Notes: generated from the sequence alone by a model not told the origin. Numbered from the stretch's first letter, positions 7,998 through 17,052 are shown. The stretch: 64,000 nucleotides of DNA from Brevibacillus gelatini (GCF_003710935.1 NZ_RHHS01000027.1:1-64000); one strand, 5' to 3'. Made by a program: numbers and translations.

Positions 7998-9358
7998 GCT
8001 TGTGCTTTCGCTTTTGGCTGCCGCAGCGCAAACAGGAAGGTCAAAAGCGGCGAGATCCACAGGTAGATCACATAGGGCAAGTAGTCGATTGTCGCCACGT
8101 GCAAGGCAGAGGTGAAAAAGGCCCCGCTGACGCCCCAGGGAATGAGCGGGTTGACGAGCGTCCCGCAGTCTTCGAGTGTGCGGGAAAGCCGTCTGCCTTC
8201 GATCCCTTGCTTGACAAAGGCATCGTGGAACATTTGTCCCGGAAGCAGGATCGACAAGTATTGTTCGCCTGTCAAAAGATTGACGAGGATGGAGGACGAA
8301 CCGGCCAGGCCGACCATGCCTGCCGCTTTTTTGATGCGCTGGATCAAGCCTGCAAACAGTGCTTCAAACACACCGCTGTACTGCAGGATTCCACCGAGAG
8401 ACAAGGCAATAAGAATCAGGGCGAGAGACCAGGTCATGGACAACAGTCCGCCCCGATTGACGATGGAAGCAACGGCTTCGTTGGCGATTTCGCTGGCGAA
8501 GCCGTTTTGCATGACGTTCATCCATTCGACAGGGGAGTGAACGCCTTGCACAAGAGCGGCGGTTGCGATCCCGCTCAAGATCCCGAAGACGAGAGTCGGC
8601 AAAATCGGCTTGCGCAGGGCAGAGCAGATGAGCACGACAGCAGCAGGCAAAAGCGTCATGATTCCCAGGGAAAAATGCTGCTCAAGCACTGTCTGGATTT
8701 CCTGAATTGCCTCCAGGCTGACGTCAGCGGACTGTCCCTGAATGGCGAAGAAAATCGCCGTAATCAGCAGGCCGGGAATCGCGGTGTGCGACATGAATTT
8801 GATGTGATTCATCAGCGAGACGTCGGCAATCGCTGCCGCAAAGTTGGTCGTGTCTGACAGCGGGGACATTTTATCCCCGAAGCAGGCCCCGCAAATAATG
8901 GCTCCGGCTGTCATCAACGGATCGAGTCCCAGGGCGGTCGAGACGCCCATCATCGCGACGCCGATTGTACTGATCGTCGTAAACGTGCTGCCGGTGACAC
9001 TTGAGACGACCACGGTCAAAAAGAGGGCGCTGATCGTAAAATACTCCGGCGAGATCAGCGAGATGCCAAGGTGCAAAATCATCGGGACGGTCCCGCTCAT
9101 CATCCACACCCCGATCAACATCCCGATCAGACAGAGGATCAGCATGGGCGCAATCGCGGTCTGGATGCCTTTGACCAGCCCTTCCTCCATCTGCTTCCAC
9201 GGCACTCCGAACAGACGCAAGAGCGTGGCTGCCGCAATCGTGGCGGCAAAAAGAGGCATGTGCGGCTCTACCTTCCCCCAAAACAAGGCAGGAAACAGGA
9301 TGCCGAAGATGGCCAAGAGAACCCAGATGCTTTGCGAAAAAGAAATGGATTTGTTCAT
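7994..9358 (-). CDS. nhaC: NhaC-family Na+/H+ antiporter
   Basis: A 454-residue, highly hydrophobic transporter with about 11-12 helices. The conserved loop ICGACFGDKMSPLSDTTN is the hallmark of the NhaC/MleN group, which exchanges Na+ for H+ or couples malate/lactate exchange; the exact substrate is not certain. The duplicated SVTGSTFTTI and SSILVNLLTGEQYLSI segments fit the internal inverted repeat of the fold. The ATG at 9358 follows AAGGAG. The longer open frame to 9577 is hydrophilic and basic and is probably leader DNA. It is convergent with the GGDEF gene, with which it shares a 4-bp stop-codon overlap. Confidence 0.88.
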   Translation of the reverse strand: MNKSISFSQSIWVLLAIFGILFPALFWGKVEPHMPLFAATIAAATLLRLFGVPWKQMEEGLVKGIQTAIAPMLILCLIGMLIGVWMMSGTVPMILHLGISLISPEYFTISALFLTVVVSSVTGSTFTTISTIGVAMMGVSTALGLDPLMTAGAIICGACFGDKMSPLSDTTNFAAAIADVSLMNHIKFMSHTAIPGLLITAIFFAIQGQSADVSLEAIQEIQTVLEQHFSLGIMTLLPAAVVLICSALRKPILPTLVFGILSGIATAALVQGVHSPVEWMNVMQNGFASEIANEAVASIVNRGGLLSMTWSLALILIALSLGGILQYSGVFEALFAGLIQRIKKAAGMVGLAGSSSILVNLLTGEQYLSILLPGQMFHDAFVKQGIEGRRLSRTLEDCGTLVNPLIPWGVSGAFFTSALHVATIDYLPYVIYLWISPLLTFLFALRQPKAKAQA

Positions 9359-9615
9359 GGTGGCAACTCCTTGCAAAATCAGGCTAACGCAAGCGTGCAG
9401 CAAGCAAAGACACGTGCGCTTTCGCACTTTTGCGCTTTTTGGCTTTTTTGCTTTTGTGCGTTCCAGTGATAGGCGTACTTTATCCTGAATGGCTTGATTC
9501 GTCAACGCGTCCGATTGTATTCGGAATTGCAAAATAATAGGGAGTAGTTGTACATTTTCGTCCGGCAGATGAGGCATATGAATGGGTGGAAGATCAGCCC
9601 ATGGAAAATACTTAT

Positions 9616-9630
9616 TTAAAATTATTATAA
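9616..9630. promoter_or_regulatory. PerR box, near-consensus
   Basis: TTAAAATTATTATAA differs from the Bacillus PerR box TTATAATNATTATAA at only one position. It lies just upstream of the candidate promoter of the peroxide-defence operon, where a metal-bound repressor could compete with RNA polymerase. Confidence 0.75.
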
Positions 9631-9637
9631 AAAGATA

Positions 9638-9665
9638 TTGATTTTTATTTTGTATCTAGTAAAAT
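9638..9665 (+). promoter_or_regulatory. candidate sigma-A promoter of peroxide operon
   Basis: TTGATT (9638-9643) and TAAAAT (9660-9665) are separated by 16 bp, about 60 bp upstream of the flavoprotein start. It is bracketed by the two PerR-like boxes, as expected for a repressed promoter. Confidence 0.55.
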
Positions 9666-9681
9666 GATAATCGTTCCTAGA

Positions 9682-9696
9682 TGATAATAATTTTAA
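9682..9696. promoter_or_regulatory. second PerR/Fur-family box
   Basis: TGATAATAATTTTAA matches the PerR box with two mismatches, and the Fur 7-1-7 motif about equally well. It sits at the predicted transcript start. Taken with the better upstream box and the peroxiredoxin operon, PerR is the more likely regulator, but Fur cannot be excluded. Confidence 0.5.
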
Positions 9697-9724
9697 TTTA
9701 GCTGAGAGAAAGGGGGAGCCGTTC

Positions 9725-10648
9725 ATGTACGATGTCATCATCATCGGCGGCGGTCCGGCTGGTACATCCGCTGCGATTTATACAGCCAGAGGGAATCTGA
9801 AGACGCTTGTGATCGATAAAGCACCAGGGACAGGGGCGCTGGCCCTGACGCATAAAATCGCCAACTACCCCGGAGTGGAAGGCGAATGGACAGGAAAAGA
9901 ACTGCTCGAAAAAATGCGCAGGCAAGCGGAGGGCTTTGGTGCCGAATTCATCCAGACGACGATTTCCGCGGTCGATGTAGAAGATGAGGTAAAAAGCATT
10001 TTTACCGCGCATGGCACGTTTGAAGCAAAAGCCGTCATCGTGGCGACTGGCTCAAAAGGGCGCAACCGCATGCTGCCGGGAGAGGAAGCTCTGCTCGGAC
10101 GCGGTGTCAGCACTTGCGCGACGTGTGACGGAGCCTTTTATGAAGGCAAGCATGTAGCCGTGATCGGCGATACGGAGGAAGCGCTGGAGGAAGCCCATGC
10201 GCTAACCAGGTTTGCGGACAAGATTACATTTGTGGTGCCGCGCGCCGATCTGCAAGGCGTGGATGAAGTGCCGGAGTTGCCGAAAACAGACTTCCTGTAC
10301 CGCACCCGCCCGCTGGAGATCGTCGGCGCCAATACAGTAGAAGGTTTGCGCATCCGCAATGCGGCAGGCGACGAGGAAGTGCTTTTGGTAGACGGCGTGT
10401 TCGTCTTTCTGTCCGGCAGCAAGCCGGGGACGGATTTTCTCGACGGACAGGTTCCGCTCGATGACGAAGGCTTCATGATACTCGATGAATACATGCAGTC
10501 TTCTGTTCCAGGCGTGTTCGGAGCAGGAGAGGTGCGCAAAACTCCGGTCAAGCAAGCGGTCGTGGCTGCGGCAGACGGCGCGATTGCGGCAATGGCTGTG
10601 GACAAGTACATCAACAAACGTTCCAAACTGGTTCCCCAATACAAATAA
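9725..10648 (+). CDS. thioredoxin-reductase-like flavoprotein (Cp34-like)
   Basis: A 307-residue protein with the low-molecular-weight thioredoxin reductase fold: FAD motif IIGGGPAGTSAAIYTA at residues 4-19, redox pair Cys131-Ala-Thr-Cys134, and a C-terminal FAD motif (VPGVFGAGEV). The pyridine-nucleotide domain is atypical: the usual GGGDSA becomes GDTEEA and the HRRxxxR NADPH-phosphate motif is absent (VVPRADL instead). The partner cofactor is therefore probably not NADPH. In Clostridium pasteurianum the NADH-dependent Cp34 reduces a glutaredoxin-like protein that recycles an AhpC-type peroxiredoxin, and the three genes here match that set. It starts after AAAGGGGGAGCC and is first in the operon. 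Confidence 0.85.
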   Translation: MYDVIIIGGGPAGTSAAIYTARGNLKTLVIDKAPGTGALALTHKIANYPGVEGEWTGKELLEKMRRQAEGFGAEFIQTTISAVDVEDEVKSIFTAHGTFEAKAVIVATGSKGRNRMLPGEEALLGRGVSTCATCDGAFYEGKHVAVIGDTEEALEEAHALTRFADKITFVVPRADLQGVDEVPELPKTDFLYRTRPLEIVGANTVEGLRIRNAAGDEEVLLVDGVFVFLSGSKPGTDFLDGQVPLDDEGFMILDEYMQSSVPGVFGAGEVRKTPVKQAVVAAADGAIAAMAVDKYINKRSKLVPQYK

Positions 10649-10675
10649 TCCCCGACAAAAAAAGGAGAGTTTGAC

Positions 10676-10924
10676 ATGGTACAAGCAATCGTCTATTCCA
10701 GCACGAACTGCGGCTTCTGCAAGCAACTGAAAACGTATCTGGCTGAGCAAAACATTTCTTTTGAAGAGCGCAACATCGACGAAAAGGAAGAATACGCGCA
10801 AGAGCTAAGCCGTCTCGGGGTGATGTCTGTACCGTTGACGGTCATCGGCGAAAAGAAAATTTTGGGCTTCAACCCGAACCGCATCAAAAAAGTGCTGGCT
10901 GCCCTGGAGGAAACGGCGCAGTAA
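10676..10924 (+). CDS. glutaredoxin-like protein (Cp9-like)
   Basis: An 82-residue thioredoxin-fold protein with active site Cys-Gly-Phe-Cys at residues 12-15, the cis-proline segment MSVPLTVI and a C-terminal GFNPNRI. It belongs with small bacterial glutaredoxin/NrdH-type proteins that do not need glutathione, since the classical CPYC is replaced. Position 27 bp after the flavoprotein and 72 bp before a peroxiredoxin suggests it carries electrons between them. Start ATG at 10676 follows AAAAGGAGAGTTTGAC. Confidence 0.9.
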   Translation: MVQAIVYSSTNCGFCKQLKTYLAEQNISFEERNIDEKEEYAQELSRLGVMSVPLTVIGEKKILGFNPNRIKKVLAALEETAQ

Positions 10925-10996
10925 CCAGCCTGTCGCGCTACCCAGCCAATTTTTTGTGACAGACCACATACAACCGTGAAAAAGGAGCGATTTATC

Positions 10997-11551
10997 ATGA
11001 CTACCCAAACAACTGTACAACTGCAAGTAGGAAAACCGGCACCAGACTTTCACATGCTCACTACCAAAAACATGGAGACGTTGGATGAGCGCGTGACGCT
11101 CGCTGACTACAGGGGCAAATGGCTGATCCTGTTCTTCTGGCCGTTCGACTTCACCTTTGTTTGCCCGACTGAGGTGACTTCCTTCAGCGACAATATGGAA
11201 GAATTCGCAGACCTCGATTGCGAAGTGCTGGGTGTGTCTACCGACAGCGTGCACACACACCGCGCCTGGATCAAAACGCCGCGCGACCAGAACGGAATCG
11301 GCGAAATCAATTTCCCGCTGGCAAGCGACTTCACCAAAGAAACCGCCCGCGCTTACGGTGTTCTCGACGAGGCAACCGGCGCAGCCCATCGCGGCCTGTT
11401 TATCATTGACCCGGACGGCATCCTGCGCTACCAGGTCGTAACAGACATGAACGTGGGCCGAAGCGTAGACGAAACACTCCGTGTCCTGCAAGCTCTCCAG
11501 GCAGGCGGCCTGTGCCCTGCAAACTGGAAGCCGGGAATGAAAACTTTGTAA
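10997..11551 (+). CDS. typical 2-Cys peroxiredoxin (AhpC/TSA family)
   Basis: A 184-residue peroxiredoxin that reduces H2O2 and alkyl hydroperoxides. The peroxidatic cysteine is in FTFVCPTEVTSF (about residue 55), and the resolving cysteine in the C-terminal GLCPANWKPG, as in typical 2-Cys enzymes. The start is the ATG at 10997 behind AAAAAGGAGCG; an in-frame GTG at 10976 is inside that leader. It is last in the three-gene operon, behind PerR-like boxes, and is followed by a terminator. The adjacent glutaredoxin is its likely reductant (inference). Confidence 0.93.
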   Translation: MTTQTTVQLQVGKPAPDFHMLTTKNMETLDERVTLADYRGKWLILFFWPFDFTFVCPTEVTSFSDNMEEFADLDCEVLGVSTDSVHTHRAWIKTPRDQNGIGEINFPLASDFTKETARAYGVLDEATGAAHRGLFIIDPDGILRYQVVTDMNVGRSVDETLRVLQALQAGGLCPANWKPGMKTL

Positions 11552-11591
11552 TTTTCTTGAACAAAATGGCATAAGCGAGCAAGAGGGGAAA

Positions 11592-11636
11592 AGGCAATCT
11601 CACCGTCTCATGGAGGCGGGGGATTGTCTTTTTTAT
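11592..11636 (+). terminator. rho-independent terminator of peroxide operon
   Basis: Imperfect stem GGCAATCTCACCGTCTC / GAGGCGGGGGATTGTC with an ATG loop, followed by a T run near 11629-11635. Confidence 0.8.
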
Positions 11637-11639
11637 GGT

Positions 11640-12143
11640 CCCCAGTGTGGCTGCGAAAACCCGGACGCTCGTGATAGAGCTACAGTCCCTCCTGCCCGCA
11701 GCTTGTGGGCCATTATCTGTCCCGAAGACGCCTTTCCAATCATCCTCCTGTATTTTTAGTGTAAAGAAAAAAGGATAGTGGCATTTTTCAACAATTTCCA
11801 AATAGTAGCAACCTACCATTTTTCCATGGAAGAAAAAAATTCAAGCGTCAAGTACATATACCTAATGGTTAGAAAAATATGGGCCGGATGGACGGACGGG
11901 TTGCAGGACTTCGCACCAAAAAATGTAGGACGATGGGGGCGAATCTGCCATTCCATTACAGTTTCTTTACAAAATCGCCAAATGGACATTAGTGAATTCC
12001 GTCTATGGGAACGATTGCCCCCTATGTTTACAATGACAATGACGTTTGGGCGAGAGAAATCCGTTCACCGCCTGCTATCGCCAAAACGGTCATGACTGTG
12101 TTGGGCAGATGGCTTGCGGCAACATAGCGGAGGTTGACGAAAA
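11640..12143 (+). other. 500-bp leader region of polysaccharide operon
   Basis: No credible gene on either strand. Short open frames here lack ribosome sites and family resemblance. I saw no sure promoter. One 10-bp stem (GGGGGCGAATC at 11935-11945 with GATTGCCCCC at 12013-12022, one bulged G) could close an approximately 90-nt structured leader just before the operon. The length suggests regulation at this point. Confidence 0.4.
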
Positions 12144-14384
12144 GTGGAATCCAAAAAGAAATGGCGCTGGCGTTGGGCGAGTCTCACTGCCTTGATGCTG
12201 GCAGGAGCAAGCGTCCTCTGGTGGTATTGGGACGCAGACCGGGTCGAGAGCATGGAGACGACGGCGGGCGTGCAACTGAAATTCCGTACGTCAGGCGAGC
12301 AGATCGAAGTGTTCCAGAATGAACGATGGCAGCCGTTCTTTGCCAAAGGCGTCAATCTGGGGGCGTCCCTGCCGGGGCATTATCCTGGCGAGCTGCCCAT
12401 TGCCAAAGACGATTACTTGCGCTGGTTCGCCATGATCGACGAGATGGGAGCGAACGTCATCCGCGTATATACCATCCATCCCCCGGTCTTTTACGAGGCG
12501 CTTGTGGAGTACAACCGCAAAAAACCGGAAGACCCGCTCTACTTGATGCAAGGCATCTGGAGCCCGGAGGAACTTTTGATCGAAAAGAAAGACGCGTACT
12601 TGCCCGAAATTCGCGAACAGTTTCGGGCAGAGATCAAAGACGCAGTCGGCGCTGTGTACGGGGAAGTCACGCTCCCTGAAAAATCAGGAAAAGCAAGCGG
12701 CACATACCGCGCCAATGCGGGCAAGTACCTGATCGGCTGGCATACAGGCACCGAATGGGACCCTGTCATGGTGCAAAACACCAACCGCCTGCACGAAAAG
12801 CTGCCGCCGTATCAGGGCACGTATTTCCAGGCGACGGCAGAGGCGACCGCCTTTGAGACGTGGCTTGCGGAAATGGTCGACACCGTTGCAGCGGAAGAGA
12901 GCAAGTACGGCTGGCAGCACCCGATGACGTTTACCAACTGGGTGACTACCGATCCGCTGTCCCATCCGGGCGAACCGCTGTATCACGAGGATCTCGTCAG
13001 CGTCGATCCGACCCATATCCAGCCGAAAAACTGGGAGGCAGGCTACTTCGCTTCCTACCACGTGTATCCGTACTACCCGGATTTGTTCCGCTACGATCCG
13101 GCCTTGCAGCAGGTGAAAAACGACGCCGGACAGGTCGATTCGTACAAAGCGTACCTGCGGCTTTTGAAGGAGCATCACAAAAACATGCCGATCATGGTGA
13201 CGGAGTTTGGCGTTCCGGCATCCATCGGTGTCGCCCACTTCGGCAATCTCGGCCGCCATCAGGGCGGGCATTCCGAGCGGCAGCAGGGAGAGATCGACGC
13301 AGCGCTGTTGCGCGAGATTCACCAGGAGGGCTACGCGGGCGGCATCCTGTTCGTCTGGCAGGACGAATGGTTCAAAAAAACGTGGAACACGATGCGCTTC
13401 GAGCTTCCGGAAGACCGCCGCTCCTTCTGGCTCAACGTGCTGACGAACGAGTCGCTGTTTGGGGTGTTGGGGATGTATCCGGGCAAGGAAGGCGTGCTCA
13501 CGATTGACGGCGACCGCACCGACTGGGATCAGCTCAAGCCGGAGGAAAAGCAGCGCCTCGACATCCGCGTCCCCGGCATCGACGAAGTCTGGATGACGCA
13601 CGACGAAGGCTACGTGTACGTGCTCGTCAAGCTGGCGCATGCGTTTGACCCGGAAAAAGAAAAGCTGTACCTGGGCGTGGACACGACTCCGGGCGGCAAC
13701 AAACACGCGGCACAGCTCCCCGGCCTTACGCTCGACGAAGGGCTGGAGACGCTGATCGAGCTGGGAAAACCGGAGGAAAGCCAAATCCAGATTGCCGCCA
13801 ACTACGATTTTCACACGCGCCTCTACGGCAAACGGTACGGGATGCTTGAAGTGAAAGCAGAGGAGCAGCAGGACGACTCCGGCATTTTCAAGCCGTGGAA
13901 GCTTGCGGTTGGACTGGAAATGGAGCCGCCGGACAGCAAAAAATACTACCCGCTGGAAGAGGTCGTGGTCGGCAGGCTGCTAAGAGGAACGACGGATGCC
14001 GCAGACCCGCAGTACGACTCGCGCACAGCCTGGCAGGCAAAAGGCGATGTGATCGAGCTGCGAGTGCCGTGGATGCTGCTTGGCTTTACCGACCCGAGCT
14101 CGCTTACGGTGATGAGCTACCAGGATGAAGGCAAGCGCTTTGCGACAACCACGACAAAAGGGATTCGTCTGTTGCCGGTTCTCACAGACCGCGCGACGAA
14201 GAGCATCGTCGGCAAAAGCCAGTGGCCTTCTCCTTATCCGCTGACACAGCTCCCCCTCTATTCGTGGCCAGCGTGGGAGCAGGTCGGCTATCACGAGCGG
14301 AAAAAACAGAGCTATGCCATCATCCAGCAAGCATTCAAAGAGATAGATGCCCCAGTGGCAGACAAAGACAAATCGCAACCGTAA
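12144..14384 (+). CDS. membrane-anchored clan-A glycoside hydrolase-like protein with C-terminal sugar-binding-like domain
   Basis: A 746-residue protein starting at GTG behind GGAGG. Residues about 10-28 are a membrane anchor, so the rest is outside the cell. Residues about 60-440 resemble a clan-A TIM-barrel glycosidase: FAKGVNLGASLPGHYP, GANVIRVYTIHPPVFYEAL, WHTGTEWDP with candidate acid/base Glu204, and PIMVTEFGVPAS with candidate nucleophile Glu354. The Asn normally before the acid/base Glu is Thr. From about residue 455 a DGDRTDWDQL segment opens a beta-sandwich like the CBM9/DOMON-type domain. It is first gene of the polysaccharide cluster, so it may trim, release or transfer the polymer. 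Exact GH family and activity are not known to me. Confidence 0.8.
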   Translation: MESKKKWRWRWASLTALMLAGASVLWWYWDADRVESMETTAGVQLKFRTSGEQIEVFQNERWQPFFAKGVNLGASLPGHYPGELPIAKDDYLRWFAMIDEMGANVIRVYTIHPPVFYEALVEYNRKKPEDPLYLMQGIWSPEELLIEKKDAYLPEIREQFRAEIKDAVGAVYGEVTLPEKSGKASGTYRANAGKYLIGWHTGTEWDPVMVQNTNRLHEKLPPYQGTYFQATAEATAFETWLAEMVDTVAAEESKYGWQHPMTFTNWVTTDPLSHPGEPLYHEDLVSVDPTHIQPKNWEAGYFASYHVYPYYPDLFRYDPALQQVKNDAGQVDSYKAYLRLLKEHHKNMPIMVTEFGVPASIGVAHFGNLGRHQGGHSERQQGEIDAALLREIHQEGYAGGILFVWQDEWFKKTWNTMRFELPEDRRSFWLNVLTNESLFGVLGMYPGKEGVLTIDGDRTDWDQLKPEEKQRLDIRVPGIDEVWMTHDEGYVYVLVKLAHAFDPEKEKLYLGVDTTPGGNKHAAQLPGLTLDEGLETLIELGKPEESQIQIAANYDFHTRLYGKRYGMLEVKAEEQQDDSGIFKPWKLAVGLEMEPPDSKKYYPLEEVVVGRLLRGTTDAADPQYDSRTAWQAKGDVIELRVPWMLLGFTDPSSLTVMSYQDEGKRFATTTTKGIRLLPVLTDRATKSIVGKSQWPSPYPLTQLPLYSWPAWEQVGYHERKKQSYAIIQQAFKEIDAPVADKDKSQP

Positions 14385-14409
14385 AAGGTTGGATAGGAGT
14401 GTGGCAAAC

Positions 14410-15597
14410 GTGCAGACACCATTGGCGACAGCAATTGGCTTCGTGTACGCACTATGCGGATTAATCTTGCTGGGGTTGCTTGCGTTGTTCGCACTGAAGC
14501 TGCGGAATATATCGGCAGAAAAACAGGCGCGGCGCTGCCAGGAAAAATACCGGGACTACTTCGTCTACCTGCAGGCCTACAGCGAAGAGGAAGAGCGTCT
14601 GAAGCTCCCCTACGGCGAACCGACGCAAAAAGAAAAGCAACTGATCCAGAAACAGCTGTTTGAGCTGATGGAGCGCTTTACGGGCGTCCATCGGGAAAAG
14701 CTGATCCGGCTGTGCGAGGATATGGGGCTGGTCGCCCTCGATCTCGAACGGCTGAAAAGCGGCTGGAAATGGACGCGAGTCGACGCCGCGTACAATCTGG
14801 GCGTCATGCGCTCCCAGCAGGCCGCAGCGGATTTGCTCGCGCTTTTGCAAAAGAATAGCGCCAATGATCCGAGCCTGTTCATCGTTGCCCGGGCGATTGC
14901 CAAATGCGCACGGGACAACAGCGATCTGCGGCAGATGGCAGAGTTCGTCGTCCGGGCGAAGAAGAACGTCCACCAGCTGATCGTCGACATCATCAGCGAC
15001 TCGCAGTTGGATACGAATTCGCTGTACACCGAGCTGATCCGCGACAACGACCCTGAACTCGTCAAAATCGGGCTGATCGGCTACTCCGTCCACGCGCAAA
15101 CCGGGCTGGAGCCGACCTTGCCCAAGCTGGTCATGTCGCCGGACAAGGAAGTGCGCATCAAGGCTGTGAAGCTCATGTGCCGCGACGTCAGGTATTTGAG
15201 CGAACAGACAGTCAAGGATTTCCTGTCCCACAAAGACTGGGAAATACGCGCCCTGATCGCCAAAGCGATTGGAACCTTGCAGCTCGTCGACTACATTCCC
15301 GCGCTGAAAAAAGCGGTCGGGGACAGTCACTGGTGGGTGCGCCATCACAGTGCGCGCAGTCTGGCCCAGTTGCACACGGCAGGCTTTGCAGCGCTGTGCG
15401 AGATTTTGCGGGAAGAGCGCTTCGGCGACAAAGTCGACATGGCGCACCAAATCATTCTGGACGATCTGGAAAAAGAAAAGCTTCGCCTGGAGCAAGGGGC
15501 AAGCACGGAGCAGCAGCTGGCGTACAACGAAAAGCTGCATCTGTACCGCAAGTCTTGCCAAAAAAACATTTCCACGGTTCAGGTGATGGAAGGCTAG
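14410..15597 (+). CDS. HEAT-repeat membrane protein of polysaccharide cluster
   Basis: About 395 residues. One N-terminal helix (AIGFVYALCGLILLGLLALFALKL) is followed by a charged segment and a series of helical HEAT-like repeats from about residue 90 to 350 (for example WTRVDAAYNLGVMRSQQAAADLLALL and WEIRALIAKAIGTLQLVDYIPALKKAV). HEAT arrays are protein-binding scaffolds, so a role in holding the synthase complex on the inner face of the membrane is inferred. The start is uncertain: GTG at 14410 has AGGAG 10 bases before it; GTG at 14401 and ATG at 14347 (overlapping the previous gene) are alternatives. The next gene, a GT2 synthase, begins 17 bp after the stop. Confidence 0.8.
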   Translation: MQTPLATAIGFVYALCGLILLGLLALFALKLRNISAEKQARRCQEKYRDYFVYLQAYSEEEERLKLPYGEPTQKEKQLIQKQLFELMERFTGVHREKLIRLCEDMGLVALDLERLKSGWKWTRVDAAYNLGVMRSQQAAADLLALLQKNSANDPSLFIVARAIAKCARDNSDLRQMAEFVVRAKKNVHQLIVDIISDSQLDTNSLYTELIRDNDPELVKIGLIGYSVHAQTGLEPTLPKLVMSPDKEVRIKAVKLMCRDVRYLSEQTVKDFLSHKDWEIRALIAKAIGTLQLVDYIPALKKAVGDSHWWVRHHSARSLAQLHTAGFAALCEILREERFGDKVDMAHQIILDDLEKEKLRLEQGASTEQQLAYNEKLHLYRKSCQKNISTVQVMEG

Positions 15598-15613
15598 AAG
15601 AAAGGAGGCCAGC

Positions 15614-17050
15614 ATGAGAGAGTTTCTGCTCTATTATGGAATGTTTGCGATGTACTACGTCATCGCGATCAACTCCCTGTACTTCGTCATCATGATGTTT
15701 TCATTCAAGAGCATCATGGGGATTCTGAAAAACTCCCTTTACTCCCGGTTCCAGGCATTGTCCGGCTCGGAGCACGTACCGCCGATCTCGATTCTGGTGC
15801 CGGCCTACAACGAAGAGCTGACGATCATCGAAAATGTCCGGTCACTGCTCGCCTTGAACTATCCGCGCTACGAAGTGATCGTCGTCAACGATGGATCGAA
15901 GGACGATACGCTGCAAGTGCTGATCGAGGAATTTTCGCTTACGCTCTCCCGGCACATGCCTGTCCAGCCGCTGCTGCAAACTTCGCGCGTGCGGGGAGTA
16001 TACCACAATCCGGCGTTCCCCAATCTGTATTTGATCGACAAAGAAAACGGGGGAAAAGCCGATTCGCTGAACGCAGGCATCAATCTGTCGCACTACCCGC
16101 TGATCGCTTCCATCGACGCCGATTCCTTGCTGGAAAAAGACGCGCTCATCCGCATCGCCAAGGTATACATGGAAAACCCGGAGGAAACCGTGGCGATCGG
16201 CGGCGACATCCGGATTGCCAACGGCTGCAAGATCGAAAACGGCGTCGTCAAAGACATTCGTTTGCCGGACAAGTTTTTGCCGATGATGCAATCGGTCGAA
16301 TACTTGAAGGCGTTTCTCGGAGGACGGATCGGCTGGAGCGCGATCAACGGCCTGATTATCGTCTCGGGTGCGTTCGGCGTGTTCCGCAAAGACTACGTGG
16401 TCAAGGTCGGCGGCTATCGCGGCGGGTATCCCGGCGAGGACATGAACATCATTATCAAGCTGCACAAATACATGCTGGAAAACAACTTGCCGTACCGGGT
16501 GGCGTTTTGCCCGGATGCTGTCTGCTGGACGCAAGCGCCTGACACATGGAAGATTCTTGGCAGCCAGCGCCGCAGATGGGGGCGCGGCAACCTGAAAAAC
16601 ATGATCGAATACGGAAAAAACATGGTATTGCGCCCGAAATACAAGGTATTTGGGATGCTGACACTGCCCTTCAACATTTTGTTTGAAACGTTGAATCCGT
16701 ACTTTCGCATCACGGGTCTGCTCGCGCTTATCGGATATACGATGCTGGACATGACGAACAGTCACATTCTTTTGATCTACGGCCTGCTCAACGTGCTGTA
16801 TGGCGTGCTGTTGGGGATTGGCTCGATCTTGCTGGAGGAAATCGCGTTTCGGCGATACCCGCGCTTCCGGGACATCGTCAAAATGCTTTTCTATACCATA
16901 CTCATGTTTTTTGGCTATCGGCAAATCGGCGTCATTTGGCGATTCCTGGGACACATTGAATATTTGCGCAACAACAACTCGTGGGGAACGATGACGCGGA
17001 CAAGCTGGCAGCCCAAAAACAGCAAAAACATTTCCAGTCTGGAGGCATGA
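15614..17050 (+). CDS. processive family-2 glycosyltransferase (polysaccharide synthase)
   Basis: A 478-residue membrane GT2 enzyme of the IcaA/BcsA/HasA type. There is one N-terminal helix (about 8-32), a cytosolic catalytic domain and about three to four C-terminal helices from residue 345. Motifs seen: VPAYNEE, VVNDGSKDDT, IDADSLLEKDAL (sugar-nucleotide/metal site), GAFGVFRKD, PGEDMNI (catalytic Asp) and QRRRWGRG (the QxxRW motif of processive synthases). No PilZ domain is fused. The product is not readable from sequence; neighbours that make UDP-GlcNAc and oxidise a UDP-sugar point to an amino-sugar polymer. ATG follows AAAGGAGG. The stop overlaps the first possible start of the next gene. 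Confidence 0.9.
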   Translation: MREFLLYYGMFAMYYVIAINSLYFVIMMFSFKSIMGILKNSLYSRFQALSGSEHVPPISILVPAYNEELTIIENVRSLLALNYPRYEVIVVNDGSKDDTLQVLIEEFSLTLSRHMPVQPLLQTSRVRGVYHNPAFPNLYLIDKENGGKADSLNAGINLSHYPLIASIDADSLLEKDALIRIAKVYMENPEETVAIGGDIRIANGCKIENGVVKDIRLPDKFLPMMQSVEYLKAFLGGRIGWSAINGLIIVSGAFGVFRKDYVVKVGGYRGGYPGEDMNIIIKLHKYMLENNLPYRVAFCPDAVCWTQAPDTWKILGSQRRRWGRGNLKNMIEYGKNMVLRPKYKVFGMLTLPFNILFETLNPYFRITGLLALIGYTMLDMTNSHILLIYGLLNVLYGVLLGIGSILLEEIAFRRYPRFRDIVKMLFYTILMFFGYRQIGVIWRFLGHIEYLRNNNSWGTMTRTSWQPKNSKNISSLEA

Positions 17051-17052
17051 TG

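Noticed and set aside
7970-8857. Plus-strand 295-aa frame opposite nhaC
   Set aside because: No ribosome site, composition of an antisense frame, and the nhaC frame has clear family motifs.
9682-9696. Fur box instead of PerR box
   Set aside because: This site fits both, but the partner at 9616 fits PerR clearly better, and the genes are peroxide-defence genes. Listed as ambiguous rather than Fur.
11403-11819. Minus-strand 138-aa frame after the peroxiredoxin gene
   Set aside because: It overlaps the peroxiredoxin end and its terminator and has no ribosome site or recognisable sequence.
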